A stretch of DNA of 42,000 bases, taken from positions 1-42,000 of IMG/VR virus record IMGVR_UViG_3300024308_000013; one strand, written 5' to 3'. This document shows, piece after piece, positions 1 to 7,664 of this stretch; positions within the stretch are counted from its first letter, which is position 1; every line of letters begins with the position of its first letter. Made by a program: the position numbers and the translations under genes. The stretch comes from a virus. The notes beneath the pieces are model-generated. The model made no database searches and was not told the origin of the DNA. It saw only the letters and a list, made by a program, of their open reading frames with translations.

Positions 1-127
1 GTGCGCCAGCTGACGACCGGGTTCGCGGCAATCAGCGGTAAAACAAAGGCAGTCTACAACGCCAGCGCCAGTTCGTTCGAGGAAATCCGGCGCGGAGCTT
101 TGGAAGCGGAGGTCATCGACGACAACG
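1..127. repeat. Terminal overlap of a circular contig (left copy)
   Basis: These 127 bases are identical to bases 41874-42000. Joining the two copies keeps the tail-fibre reading frame open (39366 to 41873 is exactly 836 codons), so the overlap marks circular closure and the unique genome is 41,873 bp. A length of 127 equals a common maximum k-mer of short-read assemblers, so this is more likely an assembly overlap than a biological terminal repeat. Confidence 0.93.
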
Positions 128-2142
128 CCGCCTTTGTGGAAATCTACATCCAGGCGGGCGGCAACGCGGCGAACTTCGTCGAGCTCTCGCTGGTCGGTCT
201 CTACAAGGGCGACAGCGCCGTCTATCGGCCGGCGCCGGTCGGGGGCGATCCGGCGACGGCGATCGCCAATGCCGCCTATGGAGTGGAGAAGCTGTTCGCC
301 GAGCCGAACCTCTTCCCCGATCCCGAGCTCCGGTACACCGGCATCGTTAGCGGCATGTGGACGGGCGTTCGGCCGGCCGCCACCACATCACGCGGTCGCC
401 GGGCCATCGTTCTCGATGGCTCGAAGATCTCTTATCTGAACATGCCGGCGGAATGGTTCGGTGGTCCTGGGGCGACCTTTTCGGCCACGGTCACCGTCGA
501 GAACGTGGTGTCGGGTGGCGGATATGGCGTCTTCATCTGGGTGCGCTTCTACGACGCGGCGGGCTCTGAAATCGCCGGCTCGGTGCAGCAGCTGTTGTCG
601 TCCAACGTCACCAACCCGTCCGAGCAGGTTCTGAAGCTTGAGGGCGCGACGATCCCGGCGGGCTGCGCCACAGTTCGCTTGTATCTCGACACCAACTCGA
701 GCGCCGGCACGTCCATGACGCTTTCGCGGATCGGGTTCTATCGCGGCGCGAAAGCGGACTATCGTCCAGCGATCGTGACGCCTGCACGAACGGTCTTTGT
801 CGATGGCGCGACTGGGGCCGACAGTAATCTCGGGACCGCTACCTCGCCGTTCGCAACTCCCGAGCGGGGTCTAATGGCGCTGCGTCGGCCGGATCTCACC
901 TATTCCGGGCGAATGGTCATCGCGGCTGGCGACTACCCGATGTCGTCGTTGACGCTGGGAACCATCTCGGGATCGTCTTTGGGGAATGCCTATGATCTCA
1001 TAGTCGAGGCCGCACCGAACGCGCGGGTGCGATTCATCCTGGGCAACAAACTGGTCTCGGTTACAAAGACCGCTGGTCGGACGAACGTGTATCAAGCAGC
1101 GCTTGCCGCCGCCGCCGCGCCCGCGAATTTCGTGCTTGAGCACGATAGTCCGGAAGGGTTGATCTCCCTTGCCGAGCGCCACGCCCTGCACCTAGGCGAG
1201 ACGCACCGCAGCCCTGTAACGCGCCTGCGGCCGGTCGCCGACCTGGCGGCCTGCGATGCCACGCCCAGCTCGCACTACTACGCCGGCGGCGTCCTCTACT
1301 TCCATGCGCCAGGCAGCTCTGACCCGACGACCTCGGGCAAGGAGTACTATGTCCCGCTGAACCAGACCTCCTGGTACCGAACCAGCGGCATTGCGACCGA
1401 GCAGGGCGGGCGCATCGGCTATGTTGAGGTTCGTGGCATCCAGGTCTGGTATGCGTACGAAGGGTTCCAGATGGGCGGCGTGTCCAGCTACAAGCTGATC
1501 AACTGCACGGCCGTGGGCTGCGCTGGCCGCGGCTTCGACGCCCTTGGAGCTTCGGGCGAAGAGGTTAACTGCCGTTCAATCGCGTGCGGGGAGGACGGAT
1601 TCGCCTATGCGGCGGCCGATGGGTCGCCCGGCGTCCTGTACCAGGACCCTCGGACCCTTTGCATCAACCCGTACGCTGCCATGAACGGCGATGACGGCTG
1701 GTCCAGCCACATCCGCTGCAACGCCGTGATCATCGGGGGCCTGAGCGAGTACAACGACGACGGCGGGTTTATCCCAGTGCTTGGCGCTGAGGTCGTCGCA
1801 TACGGGTCGCACGCCCGCAAGAACGGCCAACGGGCGGGGATCAACGGCGCCATCGGCGAGGGCTTCTCTGTTCGCCAAGCGCCGGCTGGGACCGAAGGCG
1901 GCGTCAACACCTGCCTGGTCGGCTACGATCTGATCTCGGAAGGCAACACGCGGAACTTCTGCGTGGGCGACGCCGGCGGCAACGTCACGCTCTACCGACC
2001 ATTGTCGATGAATGCATCGTCGTTCGGCTATGCTTCGCTGAACACCGGGGCGGCCATGACGGTTGTCGATGGTAAGACCCTGAACGACGCCACGGCGAAG
2101 TACGGGACTGTCACCGTCATAACGCCAGCGGCGTTGACCTAA
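1..2142 (+). CDS. Tail fibre/spike protein, C-terminal part (continues from 39366 across the circular join)
   Basis: This is the distal 713 residues of a protein of about 1,549 residues whose start lies at 39366. Base 1 is mid-gene, so the GTG there is not a start. Residues 1-100 finish the fourth copy of a 173-residue module, and bases 301 to about 780 encode a fifth, diverged copy (EPNLFPD opening, GGPGATFSATVTVE core, closing near ADYRP). From about residue 260 the sequence changes to a right-handed parallel beta-helix type: a TVFVDGATGADSNLGTATSPF opening typical of DUF1565/pectate-lyase-like proteins, then repeated short strands with Gly/Asn turns and GGLSEYNDDGG. Such domains bind or cleave surface polysaccharide. 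No catalytic residues can be assigned with confidence. It stops at TAA 2140-2142, directly abutting the convergent gene's stop codon. Confidence 0.9.
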   Translation: MRQLTTGFAAISGKTKAVYNASASSFEEIRRGALEAEVIDDNAAFVEIYIQAGGNAANFVELSLVGLYKGDSAVYRPAPVGGDPATAIANAAYGVEKLFAEPNLFPDPELRYTGIVSGMWTGVRPAATTSRGRRAIVLDGSKISYLNMPAEWFGGPGATFSATVTVENVVSGGGYGVFIWVRFYDAAGSEIAGSVQQLLSSNVTNPSEQVLKLEGATIPAGCATVRLYLDTNSSAGTSMTLSRIGFYRGAKADYRPAIVTPARTVFVDGATGADSNLGTATSPFATPERGLMALRRPDLTYSGRMVIAAGDYPMSSLTLGTISGSSLGNAYDLIVEAAPNARVRFILGNKLVSVTKTAGRTNVYQAALAAAAAPANFVLEHDSPEGLISLAERHALHLGETHRSPVTRLRPVADLAACDATPSSHYYAGGVLYFHAPGSSDPTTSGKEYYVPLNQTSWYRTSGIATEQGGRIGYVEVRGIQVWYAYEGFQMGGVSSYKLINCTAVGCAGRGFDALGASGEEVNCRSIACGEDGFAYAAADGSPGVLYQDPRTLCINPYAAMNGDDGWSSHIRCNAVIIGGLSEYNDDGGFIPVLGAEVVAYGSHARKNGQRAGINGAIGEGFSVRQAPAGTEGGVNTCLVGYDLISEGNTRNFCVGDAGGNVTLYRPLSMNASSFGYASLNTGAAMTVVDGKTLNDATAKYGTVTVITPAALT

Positions 2143-3168
2143 CTAGAAGTTCTGAAAGAGAAATCGCTTTTCAGCGATTTCTCTTATCTTCTCCGTAGAA
2201 ATCGAGAACTCGTCGTTAGTAATCCGCCAGTCTGGGCTATGAGCGCTTGTTACCTTTCTCACGCCGAACGAAATATCATTGGTACTTGCGTTATGCAGGG
2301 TCACTACAAGCCACCTGCAGCGTTCGATATTAAAGCTCACGGTGCCCGTCGGGTAGGCGAAGGCAGGGTCGGCGCTACCGATGACGAATGCGAAATCAGG
2401 ACTGGACGAGAGCAGCAGGCCGCGTTCGTAGCATTGTATGAGGTTCGGCTCAAAGTCTCTGAGTTCAAGTCCTCTATCAGTTTCTCGCCATGAGCGGCTG
2501 ATGAACCTGATATTGTTGACCCTTGTAAATCGACCGTTCCAGAAGCTGGCCACTTCAAAGCAGCCGCCCCAGCCATCTGAAAGCCCGTCGCCGTTGAGCG
2601 CTTGTTGGGCGAGGACGTAGGAGCAGAAGCTTAGCGCTACTGCAATCCCCTCATCCTGGCTTCTCCGTCCGTCGCCGACGCATCTCAAAACCGCCGGGAA
2701 GTGCTCCCGGAAAGCGTCTGCACCGGATCCAGCCGCCAATGCATATTCGCGATCGGTGGAGCCCGGCAAAAATGCAGCCCCGCCGATCGGGATAATTTGA
2801 GCCCTTGAGCCGGGCGCTTCGTACCAAAGCAGGTAGCCCTCTAATTCTGTGCGCTTCTCAATCGGGAAGGCGTCAAACAATTTTTGAAATTCGTCAGGCG
2901 TGCGCAACGGTCTTCGGCGCGTTTCGCCACTGACAAATGCTGCGAAAGCCCGGGCGGCGTTTGCTGATCCGGCTAGACCAATGGCAATCCGGTCGCTGGC
3001 GATAATCAGTTTCTGGGTAAGCGAGGTCGGCCTGCGCTGGTTCGGGTTCCACGTCGGCATACTCTCGACCAGTGGCAGCTGCTCCAGCGGTTCGCCAAAG
3101 GAGCTGACCATCGTGTCTGCTATCAGGATGGGGTGCGGTCCCCATCCGAAACAGGCAACGAGCGTCAT
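2143..3168 (-). CDS. Proteasome/HslV-like Ntn-hydrolase, accessory gene
   Basis: The 341-residue product begins Met-Thr-Leu-Val-Ala. Met before Thr is normally removed, which would expose Thr1. Counted from that Thr, Asp falls at position 17 in ILIADTMVS, the exact spacing of active proteasome beta subunits. A Lys in QKLIIASDRIAIGLAGS matches the Lys33 region, with an insertion of about 19 residues before it, and the AGS turn matches Gly47. AAGSGADAF (147-149 GSG, Met=1) matches the Ser129 GSG motif, and DGWGG (D198) matches the Asp166 loop, with Gly in place of Ser169. About 120 residues follow the core. The gene is visibly AT-richer than its neighbours, stands alone on the minus strand between tail fibre and lysis genes, and probably is a horizontally acquired moron. 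Its substrate is unknown. Confidence 0.75.
   Translation of the reverse strand: MTLVACFGWGPHPILIADTMVSSFGEPLEQLPLVESMPTWNPNQRRPTSLTQKLIIASDRIAIGLAGSANAARAFAAFVSGETRRRPLRTPDEFQKLFDAFPIEKRTELEGYLLWYEAPGSRAQIIPIGGAAFLPGSTDREYALAAGSGADAFREHFPAVLRCVGDGRRSQDEGIAVALSFCSYVLAQQALNGDGLSDGWGGCFEVASFWNGRFTRVNNIRFISRSWRETDRGLELRDFEPNLIQCYERGLLLSSSPDFAFVIGSADPAFAYPTGTVSFNIERCRWLVVTLHNASTNDISFGVRKVTSAHSPDWRITNDEFSISTEKIREIAEKRFLFQNF
2156..2185. terminator. Bidirectional hairpin inside the 3' end of the convergent gene
   Basis: A 13-bp perfect stem (AAGAGAAATCGCT / AGCGATTTCTCTT) with a TTTC loop begins 14 bases after the tail-fibre stop. It lies within the last codons of the minus-strand gene. There is no long T tract on either side, but the position is that of a terminator for the late tail transcript, and possibly for the opposing transcript. 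Confidence 0.6.
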
Positions 3169-3265
3169 TAAGCCAGTATCTCGTCGGCGATCGGCGGCAT
3201 GAGGCGCTCCCTAGCTTAGGCGACAGCTAAGCCCTAACCGCGCGCCCAAGTCGAGCCCGCCGCGA

Positions 3266-3282
3266 TGCGAACCAGGTTCGCA
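3266..3282. repeat. Dispersed palindrome, site 1
   Basis: TGCGAACCAGGTTCGCA is a perfect palindrome around a central base. It lies in the 158-bp divergent intergenic region between the Ntn-hydrolase gene and the lysis cassette, 45 bp before the lysis start. A smaller dyad (GCTTAG, 7-base loop, CTAAGC) lies at about 3213-3231. This is one of only two intergenic copies. Confidence 0.9.
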
Positions 3283-3326
3283 CCATCACCAAAGCCAGGC
3301 CTTGTGGCCGGAGGTAGGAGCATGCA

Positions 3327-3797
3327 GTGGATCTCCCCACGGCAGTCGAGAAGTATTGGGCGCACTTCACCGCTGCTGCGGCCGGCGTGTGGATCGTCGT
3401 CAAGGCGCTCTGGGACCGCTGGGATAAGCGCCGGGCCGAAGCGGCGGCGGCCAAGGCCGCTGGGGCCGTTGTCGAGGTCGACCTTGCCCGCCTTACCCAG
3501 GACGCCGTTGGCAAGGCGGTGCAAATCCTGCGCGAAGAGGTCGAGCGGATCTCCGAGACCGCCGGTCGGCTGTCCGACGAGCTGGAGGAAGTGCGGGCCG
3601 AGGTTCGGGAGCTGCATCGCATGATCGCAACCAAGGATGCGGAGCTGGCGCTGGCCTACGGCAAGATCCGCCAGCTGGAGGCCGAGAACGAAGCGCTTCG
3701 CCGTCGACTGGTGGCCCTGGGTGAGAGGCCGGAGCTGCCGTTCCAGGCGGCGGAGATCGTCGCCGACGGCACGGTCAAGAGGATGGGGGAAGGCTGA
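3327..3797 (+). CDS. Membrane-anchored coiled-coil protein, first gene of lysis cassette
   Basis: The 156-residue product starts at GTG 3327, with AGGAG 6 bases upstream. Residues about 13-28 form one hydrophobic segment, and residues about 55-125 are a charged heptad-like helix (EVERISETAGRLSDELEEV and onward) typical of a coiled coil. It overlaps the next start by one base (TGATG). Position ahead of a two-helix membrane protein and an endolysin suggests a holin partner, antiholin or lysis accessory protein. No family was recognised. Confidence 0.7.
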   Translation: MDLPTAVEKYWAHFTAAAAGVWIVVKALWDRWDKRRAEAAAAKAAGAVVEVDLARLTQDAVGKAVQILREEVERISETAGRLSDELEEVRAEVRELHRMIATKDAELALAYGKIRQLEAENEALRRRLVALGERPELPFQAAEIVADGTVKRMGEG

Positions 3798-4141
3798 TGG
3801 ACAAGGATCTCAACGCGACGGTCCAGGCCGCCGCCAGCGCCGTCAGTGGGCCGGGCACGCCCGACCAGGTCGCGGCGACCTCGAAGCCCGACCGTCTGCT
3901 CCTGGTCGCCATGGCTGGGGCGGGGCCGGCGCTCTGCGTCATGCTGGGCCTGGTGATCTGGATCTTGGGAAGCCGCAACTGGCCGGCGTCCGTCTCGCCC
4001 GCCCAGATCAAGGGTCTGACGTGGATCGGCCTCAGCCTGTGCGGCTGTCTCGCCGTTACCGTCCTCCGCCTGGCCAGCGGGCAATTCAAGCGGGCCGACG
4101 TCAAAGCCGGCCCCGCGAGCGTCTCCATCGGCTCGGAGTAA
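3797..4141 (+). CDS. Putative holin (two transmembrane segments)
   Basis: The 114-residue product has two clear hydrophobic segments at about residues 33-56 and 74-92, a charged N-terminus and a short polar C-terminal tail. It sits immediately before the endolysin. The endolysin has no export signal and so needs a holin, and this is the best candidate in the cassette. The assignment rests on topology and context, not on recognised homology. Confidence 0.7.
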   Translation: MDKDLNATVQAAASAVSGPGTPDQVAATSKPDRLLLVAMAGAGPALCVMLGLVIWILGSRNWPASVSPAQIKGLTWIGLSLCGCLAVTVLRLASGQFKRADVKAGPASVSIGSE

Positions 4142-4194
4142 GAGCCGAACCTCGCGGGCGTCGCTCGCGGGCTCTCCCACCATAGGAAGTCACC

Positions 4195-4734
4195 ATGAAC
4201 ACGCGAGCCGTGCCCGCGTGCGCCCTGGCGCTTATCCAGCGCTTCGAGGGTCTGCACGACGGCGACAAGAAAACTCCCGTCCTGGAGCCCCAGGCCGATC
4301 CGATCGGCATCTATACCGTCGGCTGGGGCTACGCCCTCTTCGTCGGGGGGCGGCCGGTCAAGGACCGCGAAACCGCCTATCGCCTGTGGCGTGACCGCTG
4401 GCCGGCCGGGATGGTCCGCGAAGACGCCGACGCTCTGCTAGCCAAGGAGGCCCAAGCGGTCTGCGACAGGGTCGTGAGGCTGTTCCCCACGACCCCGCTT
4501 ACCGATGGCCAGCTCGGCGCCATGGTGAGCCTGGCGTACAACATCGGCGTGGGTGAGGTCGGCGGAGCGCCTGACTTCGCCGATAGCAGCGTCCGCAAGC
4601 GTCTGATCGCCGGCGACGTCCAGGGCGCGGCGGACGCCTTTCGCATGTGGAGGTTCGCCGGCGGGCGTGAGCTGCCGGGCCTGGTCGCCCGGCGCGAGGC
4701 CGAGCGGGCGGTGTTCCTGGGGTCGGCGCGATGA
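4195..4734 (+). CDS. Endolysin, T4-type lysozyme (GH24)
   Basis: The 179-residue muramidase cleaves peptidoglycan glycan strands at lysis. The N-terminal catalytic pattern is visible: Glu18 in RFEG, Asp35, and Thr41 in IYTVGWGYA, with the family D-x5-T spacing. The Glu-to-Asp interval is longer than in T4 lysozyme. LSLAYNIGVG-type sequence (VSLAYNIGVGEVG) and a C-terminal LPGLVARREAE match the family. No signal peptide or SAR anchor is evident, so release should depend on the holin. AGGAAG precedes the ATG. It overlaps the spanin gene by four bases (ATGA). Confidence 0.92.
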   Translation: MNTRAVPACALALIQRFEGLHDGDKKTPVLEPQADPIGIYTVGWGYALFVGGRPVKDRETAYRLWRDRWPAGMVREDADALLAKEAQAVCDRVVRLFPTTPLTDGQLGAMVSLAYNIGVGEVGGAPDFADSSVRKRLIAGDVQGAADAFRMWRFAGGRELPGLVARREAERAVFLGSAR

Positions 4735-5174
4735 TCGGCCCGGTTCTCGCTGCTCTCGGCTCGCCGACCGGCCGCCGCCTCGCCGGCGTCGCCGGCATCC
4801 TGGCCGCCTTGGCCCTCACCGTCGCCGGCGTCTATGCCGCCGGCCTCTCCGCCGGCAAAGCGAAGGTCTCCGGAGACCGCGACGCCTGGCGCCGCACGGC
4901 CGGCCAGTACCTGGCCTCGGCCAAGTCCTGGGAGAAGAGCTTCCGCAGCTCCGACAAGATCCGCGCCCAGGAGCGCTCCGACGCGGTCCAGGCGGTCGAC
5001 GACGCCGGGAAGGCCTGTGACGCCCGCGTGGCCGCCGCGCGCCGTTCCTCGGCCGCCATCCAATCCATCGTGACCAGAGAGGTTCGCTATGACGAAAGTC
5101 GCTGCCCTGTTCGTGCTGTCGTTGGCTCTGGTGAGCTGCGCGACGCCCTCGGCCTCGCCGCCGCCGGGCGTTGA
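4731..5174 (+). CDS. Rz: Rz-like inner-membrane spanin
   Basis: The 147-residue product has an N-terminal membrane anchor (about residues 17-40, rich in Ala/Leu/Val) followed by a long charged helix that would cross the periplasm, and ends in CPVRAVVGSGELRDAL, a typical Rz C-terminal pattern. Its last 86 bases overlap the lipoprotein gene in another frame, the classic nested Rz/Rz1 arrangement. The pair would fuse inner and outer membranes in the last step of lysis. Confidence 0.85.
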   Translation: MIGPVLAALGSPTGRRLAGVAGILAALALTVAGVYAAGLSAGKAKVSGDRDAWRRTAGQYLASAKSWEKSFRSSDKIRAQERSDAVQAVDDAGKACDARVAAARRSSAAIQSIVTREVRYDESRCPVRAVVGSGELRDALGLAAAGR

Positions 5175-5391
5175 ACAGCCCAGGCCCAAGGCTCCCAACC
5201 CCGGGATCTGCGCCCAGGTCCGCAAGGCCTCACCGCTGCCGGTTGGCGCCAGCGTCCCGCAAGCGGTGACGCCCGAAGAGCGGGCTGGGCTGTCGTTGTT
5301 CCTGACGTGGGTGGCCGAGCTGGTCGACCACGACAAGGCCGCCACCGAGCGGAATGAGCTAGCCCGCCGCGAAGTCTGTAGCCCGCGATAG
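5089..5391 (+). CDS. Rz1: Rz1-like outer-membrane spanin lipoprotein
   Basis: The 100-residue product has a short signal peptide ending in the lipobox LVSC (Cys17), then a proline-rich stretch (SPPPGVEQPRPKAPNP), both hallmarks of o-spanins. It begins inside the Rz gene in a different frame. A perfect hairpin (5391-5408: GCCTGGCG, 2-base loop, CGCCAGGC) starts at its stop codon. At about 83 residues the mature protein is longer than lambda Rz1. Confidence 0.85.
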   Translation: MTKVAALFVLSLALVSCATPSASPPPGVEQPRPKAPNPGICAQVRKASPLPVGASVPQAVTPEERAGLSLFLTWVAELVDHDKAATERNELARREVCSPR

Positions 5392-5454
5392 CCTGGCGCT
5401 CGCCAGGCCGAACCACCATTGCCGCGCTCGCCTCCGGGCTAGAGCTCCAACAAG

Positions 5455-5486
5455 GCCCCCGTCGGCAGTCGCCGGCGGGGGCTTTT
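5455..5486 (+). terminator. Rho-independent terminator of the lysis cassette
   Basis: An 11-bp GC-rich stem (GCCCCCGTCGG with CCGGCGGGGGC, one G-T wobble) and a 6-base loop are followed by TTTT. It lies 64 bp after the Rz1 stop and just before the convergent gene's stop at 5493. Confidence 0.88.
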
Positions 5487-5492
5487 CCGTGT

Positions 5493-5816
5493 CTAGGCCA
5501 AGTCGTGGTGGCCCATGTGCTCGCCTTCAGCCTCCCAGGCGCCCATGAGCACGCCTTCGAACATCACGCGGCTCTCGTGGTCGCGCCAGACGACGTAGAG
5601 CGTCCCCTTCCGGTCGCCCAGCTCGACAATCGCGCGATCGAACAGCTTGCGATAACGGTAGGACTGGAGGCTTATGGCCGCGCAGGCTCGGCCATAGGTC
5701 GCCACCAGGCGAGCCTCGCGGCTCGTTTCGGTTTGGTTGCTGATAGGCGGCATAGCCGGGCAGGTGTCGGGGCGCGTCTCCCCGCAAAGTTCCTCGCGAT
5801 ATTTGTAGTCGGTCAT
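5493..5816 (-). CDS. Hypothetical protein, 107 residues
   Basis: The ATG at 5816 is chosen because GGAAGG lies just upstream on the minus strand; longer in-frame extensions lack this. The product begins MTDYKYREELCGETRPD and contains a hydrophilic N-terminus and a C-terminal beta-rich part (GTLYVVWRDHESRVMFEGVLMG). It ends near the lysis terminator. It is one of a pair of small minus-strand genes next to attP, a common place for accessory genes. No function was recognised. Confidence 0.65.
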   Translation of the reverse strand: MTDYKYREELCGETRPDTCPAMPPISNQTETSREARLVATYGRACAAISLQSYRYRKLFDRAIVELGDRKGTLYVVWRDHESRVMFEGVLMGAWEAEGEHMGHHDLA

Positions 5817-5830
5817 GGGGCCTTCCGTGA

Positions 5831-6190
5831 TCAGAGGCGGCACCCTAGCAGTCGCGTGGAGCCTGCACCATCGAGCGGCGGATAGCCGTAGGCGGCCGGG
5901 TCTAGGCCCGCTTCGTTCAGCACCGTCCTGATCCAGCGCGCGCGGCCTTCGAGGTAGTCGAACACCATGCCGTAGTGCGCGTAGGACCCGCCGAGAACGT
6001 AGGATCGGCACGCCCGCGCCTCGCACGCGCATTTTAGCCGTTTGGTCAGCTCGCCGATCGGCGCGTTGAGGTACTTGCGCCACGGGCCAAGGAATTGCGC
6101 CTTGCTATGGCGCGCCTCGCGCCCGCAGGCCTCGCACTTCACGGCGAGGTCCCAGCCGTATTCCAGCACCTCGACAAGACGGTAGTCCAT
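5831..6190 (-). CDS. Small cysteine-rich (zinc-ribbon-like) protein
   Basis: The 119-residue product has CEAC near residue 19, with further cysteines in KCACEARACRS around residue 55, an arrangement able to bind zinc. The rest is a mixed basic/aromatic sequence. The stop lies 14 bases before the start of the next minus-strand gene, so the two are probably co-transcribed from the attP side. No clear Shine-Dalgarno sequence is seen at the ATG. No function was recognised. Confidence 0.6.
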   Translation of the reverse strand: MDYRLVEVLEYGWDLAVKCEACGREARHSKAQFLGPWRKYLNAPIGELTKRLKCACEARACRSYVLGGSYAHYGMVFDYLEGRARWIRTVLNEAGLDPAAYGYPPLDGAGSTRLLGCRL

Positions 6191-6281
6191 GAGCCCGCGG
6201 CCGTTCGCTGTTCTCGCTCCGTTCTCATTTCTCGAGGCGAGGAGTCAAGCCGCCGGCAATATAGTCTGGCGATGTTGATCC

Positions 6282-6512
6282 GTTAGAGTCGGCCGAAAAG
6301 TCCAAGCGGGCCGGGGCGTGAACGGAACGGGAAAGTTTGAACGGACCCGTGATAAAACAATATCTTCCATCCCACAGGTCGGCGGTTCGATCCCGCCCCC
6401 CGCCACCAGGACGGATTTCCCGCAAACGCTTGCCTCTGTTGATGTTCTCGGCGCGGGCCGTTGAGAACGAAATGAGGCCGTTAGAGTCGCGTTAGAGCGG
6501 CCCGTTAGAGTC
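6282..6512. other. attP region: integrase arm-type repeats
   Basis: The 328-bp gap between 6190 and 6519 contains no credible gene. The motif GTTAGAGTC or close variants (GTTAGAGCG) appears at 6282-6290, 6480-6488, 6491-6499 and 6504-6512, one copy on one side of the tRNA-like core and three on the other, ending just before the integrase stop codon. Such direct repeats flanking a core are the layout of tyrosine-integrase arm sites. A GTTCTC...GAGAAC inverted repeat (6445-6468) lies inside. Confidence 0.7.
6371..6408 (+). other. attP core: 3' end of a tRNA gene
   Basis: The sequence folds as a tRNA T-arm (GGCGG-TTCGATC-CCGCC, 6381-6397), followed by a 7-base acceptor strand CCCCGCC, discriminator A and encoded CCA (6398-6408). 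There is no matching 5' half (GGCGGGG) upstream, so this is not an intact tRNA gene. It is the tRNA 3' segment that phages carry to restore the target tRNA after integration. The amino acid identity cannot be fixed from this fragment. Confidence 0.85.
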
Positions 6513-6518
6513 TGTTCC

Positions 6519-7664
6519 TCATAAGTCCCCGTTCGCGGCGATCAGACCGCGCTTAATCTGGGCATTGCGGGCGACCTGGCTATCGCGGGGCAGGTAGTGG
6601 CTCAGGATGTCCGCGACCGAGCTGAGCGCGTGACCTGTGATGGCGGCGATTTCCGCGTTCGTGCATCCGGCGCGCGCGAGCTGCACGACACAGGAGTGCC
6701 TCAGTTGGCGCAGCAGGCGATAAGGTCCGCCCTTCGCCAAAATCCGCGTCGATCGGACATAGGCGAAGGCCTGAGATAGCTCCTTCTCCAGCCAGGGCCG
6801 GCCGGTGGCCTCGTTGACGAAGAGGTAGAGCGAGCCCTCGACGCGGCAGGCCTCCAGTAGGCCGGCCAGGCGCTCGCTGATCTCGATGTCAACGCCCGCG
6901 TCGGTCTTAGACTGTTCGAAGCTGAACGTGCGGCGGTTGGCGCTGTACTGGCGGCCAAGCTGGAACAGGCACACGTCGGTCAGGCGTTGGCCGATCTCCC
7001 ATTCTGTCCAGATCATCGCCGCTAGCGATGGGCGGCCCGCGTCGATGCAGGCCTCGGCGTAGAGGGCGACGTCCTCCAGTTCCCAGATCGCGACCTTGGA
7101 CTTAGGGATCTTGACGGTGATGTCCTCGGCCGGGTTGGTCGAGATCCACTCAAGCTTCTTGGCGTAGGCCAGCAGCATCTTGAGTACGGTTTTGAGCTGC
7201 TTCTTCGTGGTTGGCCGATCGTCGTAGATCGCCAGAAAGGCCTCAACCTTGTCGGCCTTCATGAGGGCGACGGGCGGGTGACCGATGCTGGCGGACCAGG
7301 CCTCGATCAGCTCGGCAGCCTCGCTGTAGTTCCTTTGGGTCCGAGGCTTGTTCTTCTTGAAGCCCTGCGTTGCCTGCCATAGGCGGTTGAGGGCCGGCAG
7401 CGATTTCGGAGGCCACGCGGGCGCGGCCTCCGGATCGCGGGCCGTCATCTTGTCGTACAGCGCCTTGGCGTCGACCTGGATGCGCTTGACTTCGGCGGCG
7501 TCGGTCAGATCGCCAGTGCGCTCACCTTCGATCGGCAGCGGGATCGCCGACAACCAGCCGGAGGGCCGCTGTTTGGCGGGGACCTGAAAGAACACGCGAT
7601 ACGTCCCGTCCTTTCGCGCCCGGAGCGTGACGTACTTGCCTAGCTCTAGCTTGACGGATGGCAT
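6519..7664 (-). CDS. int: Tyrosine-type site-specific integrase
   Basis: The product integrates the phage at the tRNA site beside it. Catalytic-domain landmarks are visible: GQRLTDV (first Arg), QSKTDAG (Lys strand), RQLRHSC, ITGHAL, and the C-terminal SHYLP nucleophile Tyr. The box usually read as H-x-L-R-H is R-Q-L-R-H here, so the first His is replaced. The ATG at 7664 (MPSVKLELGKYVTLRARK) is chosen because it starts the conserved N-terminal domain; ATG 7712 and GTG 7748 remain possible and would add a Pro/Thr-rich leader. The gene's 5' end overlaps the excisionase frame by at least 140 bases. Confidence 0.92.
   Translation of the reverse strand: MPSVKLELGKYVTLRARKDGTYRVFFQVPAKQRPSGWLSAIPLPIEGERTGDLTDAAEVKRIQVDAKALYDKMTARDPEAAPAWPPKSLPALNRLWQATQGFKKNKPRTQRNYSEAAELIEAWSASIGHPPVALMKADKVEAFLAIYDDRPTTKKQLKTVLKMLLAYAKKLEWISTNPAEDITVKIPKSKVAIWELEDVALYAEACIDAGRPSLAAMIWTEWEIGQRLTDVCLFQLGRQYSANRRTFSFEQSKTDAGVDIEISERLAGLLEACRVEGSLYLFVNEATGRPWLEKELSQAFAYVRSTRILAKGGPYRLLRQLRHSCVVQLARAGCTNAEIAAITGHALSSVADILSHYLPRDSQVARNAQIKRGLIAANGDL

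Noticed and set aside
1-127. Biological long terminal repeat or inverted terminal repeat
   Set aside because: The repeat is direct, lies inside the fibre gene and has an assembler-like length, so an artefact of circular assembly is more likely.
6360-6420. Complete tRNA gene
   Set aside because: Only the T-arm, 3' acceptor strand and CCA are present; no 5' half or D-arm pairs with it, so it is an attP core.
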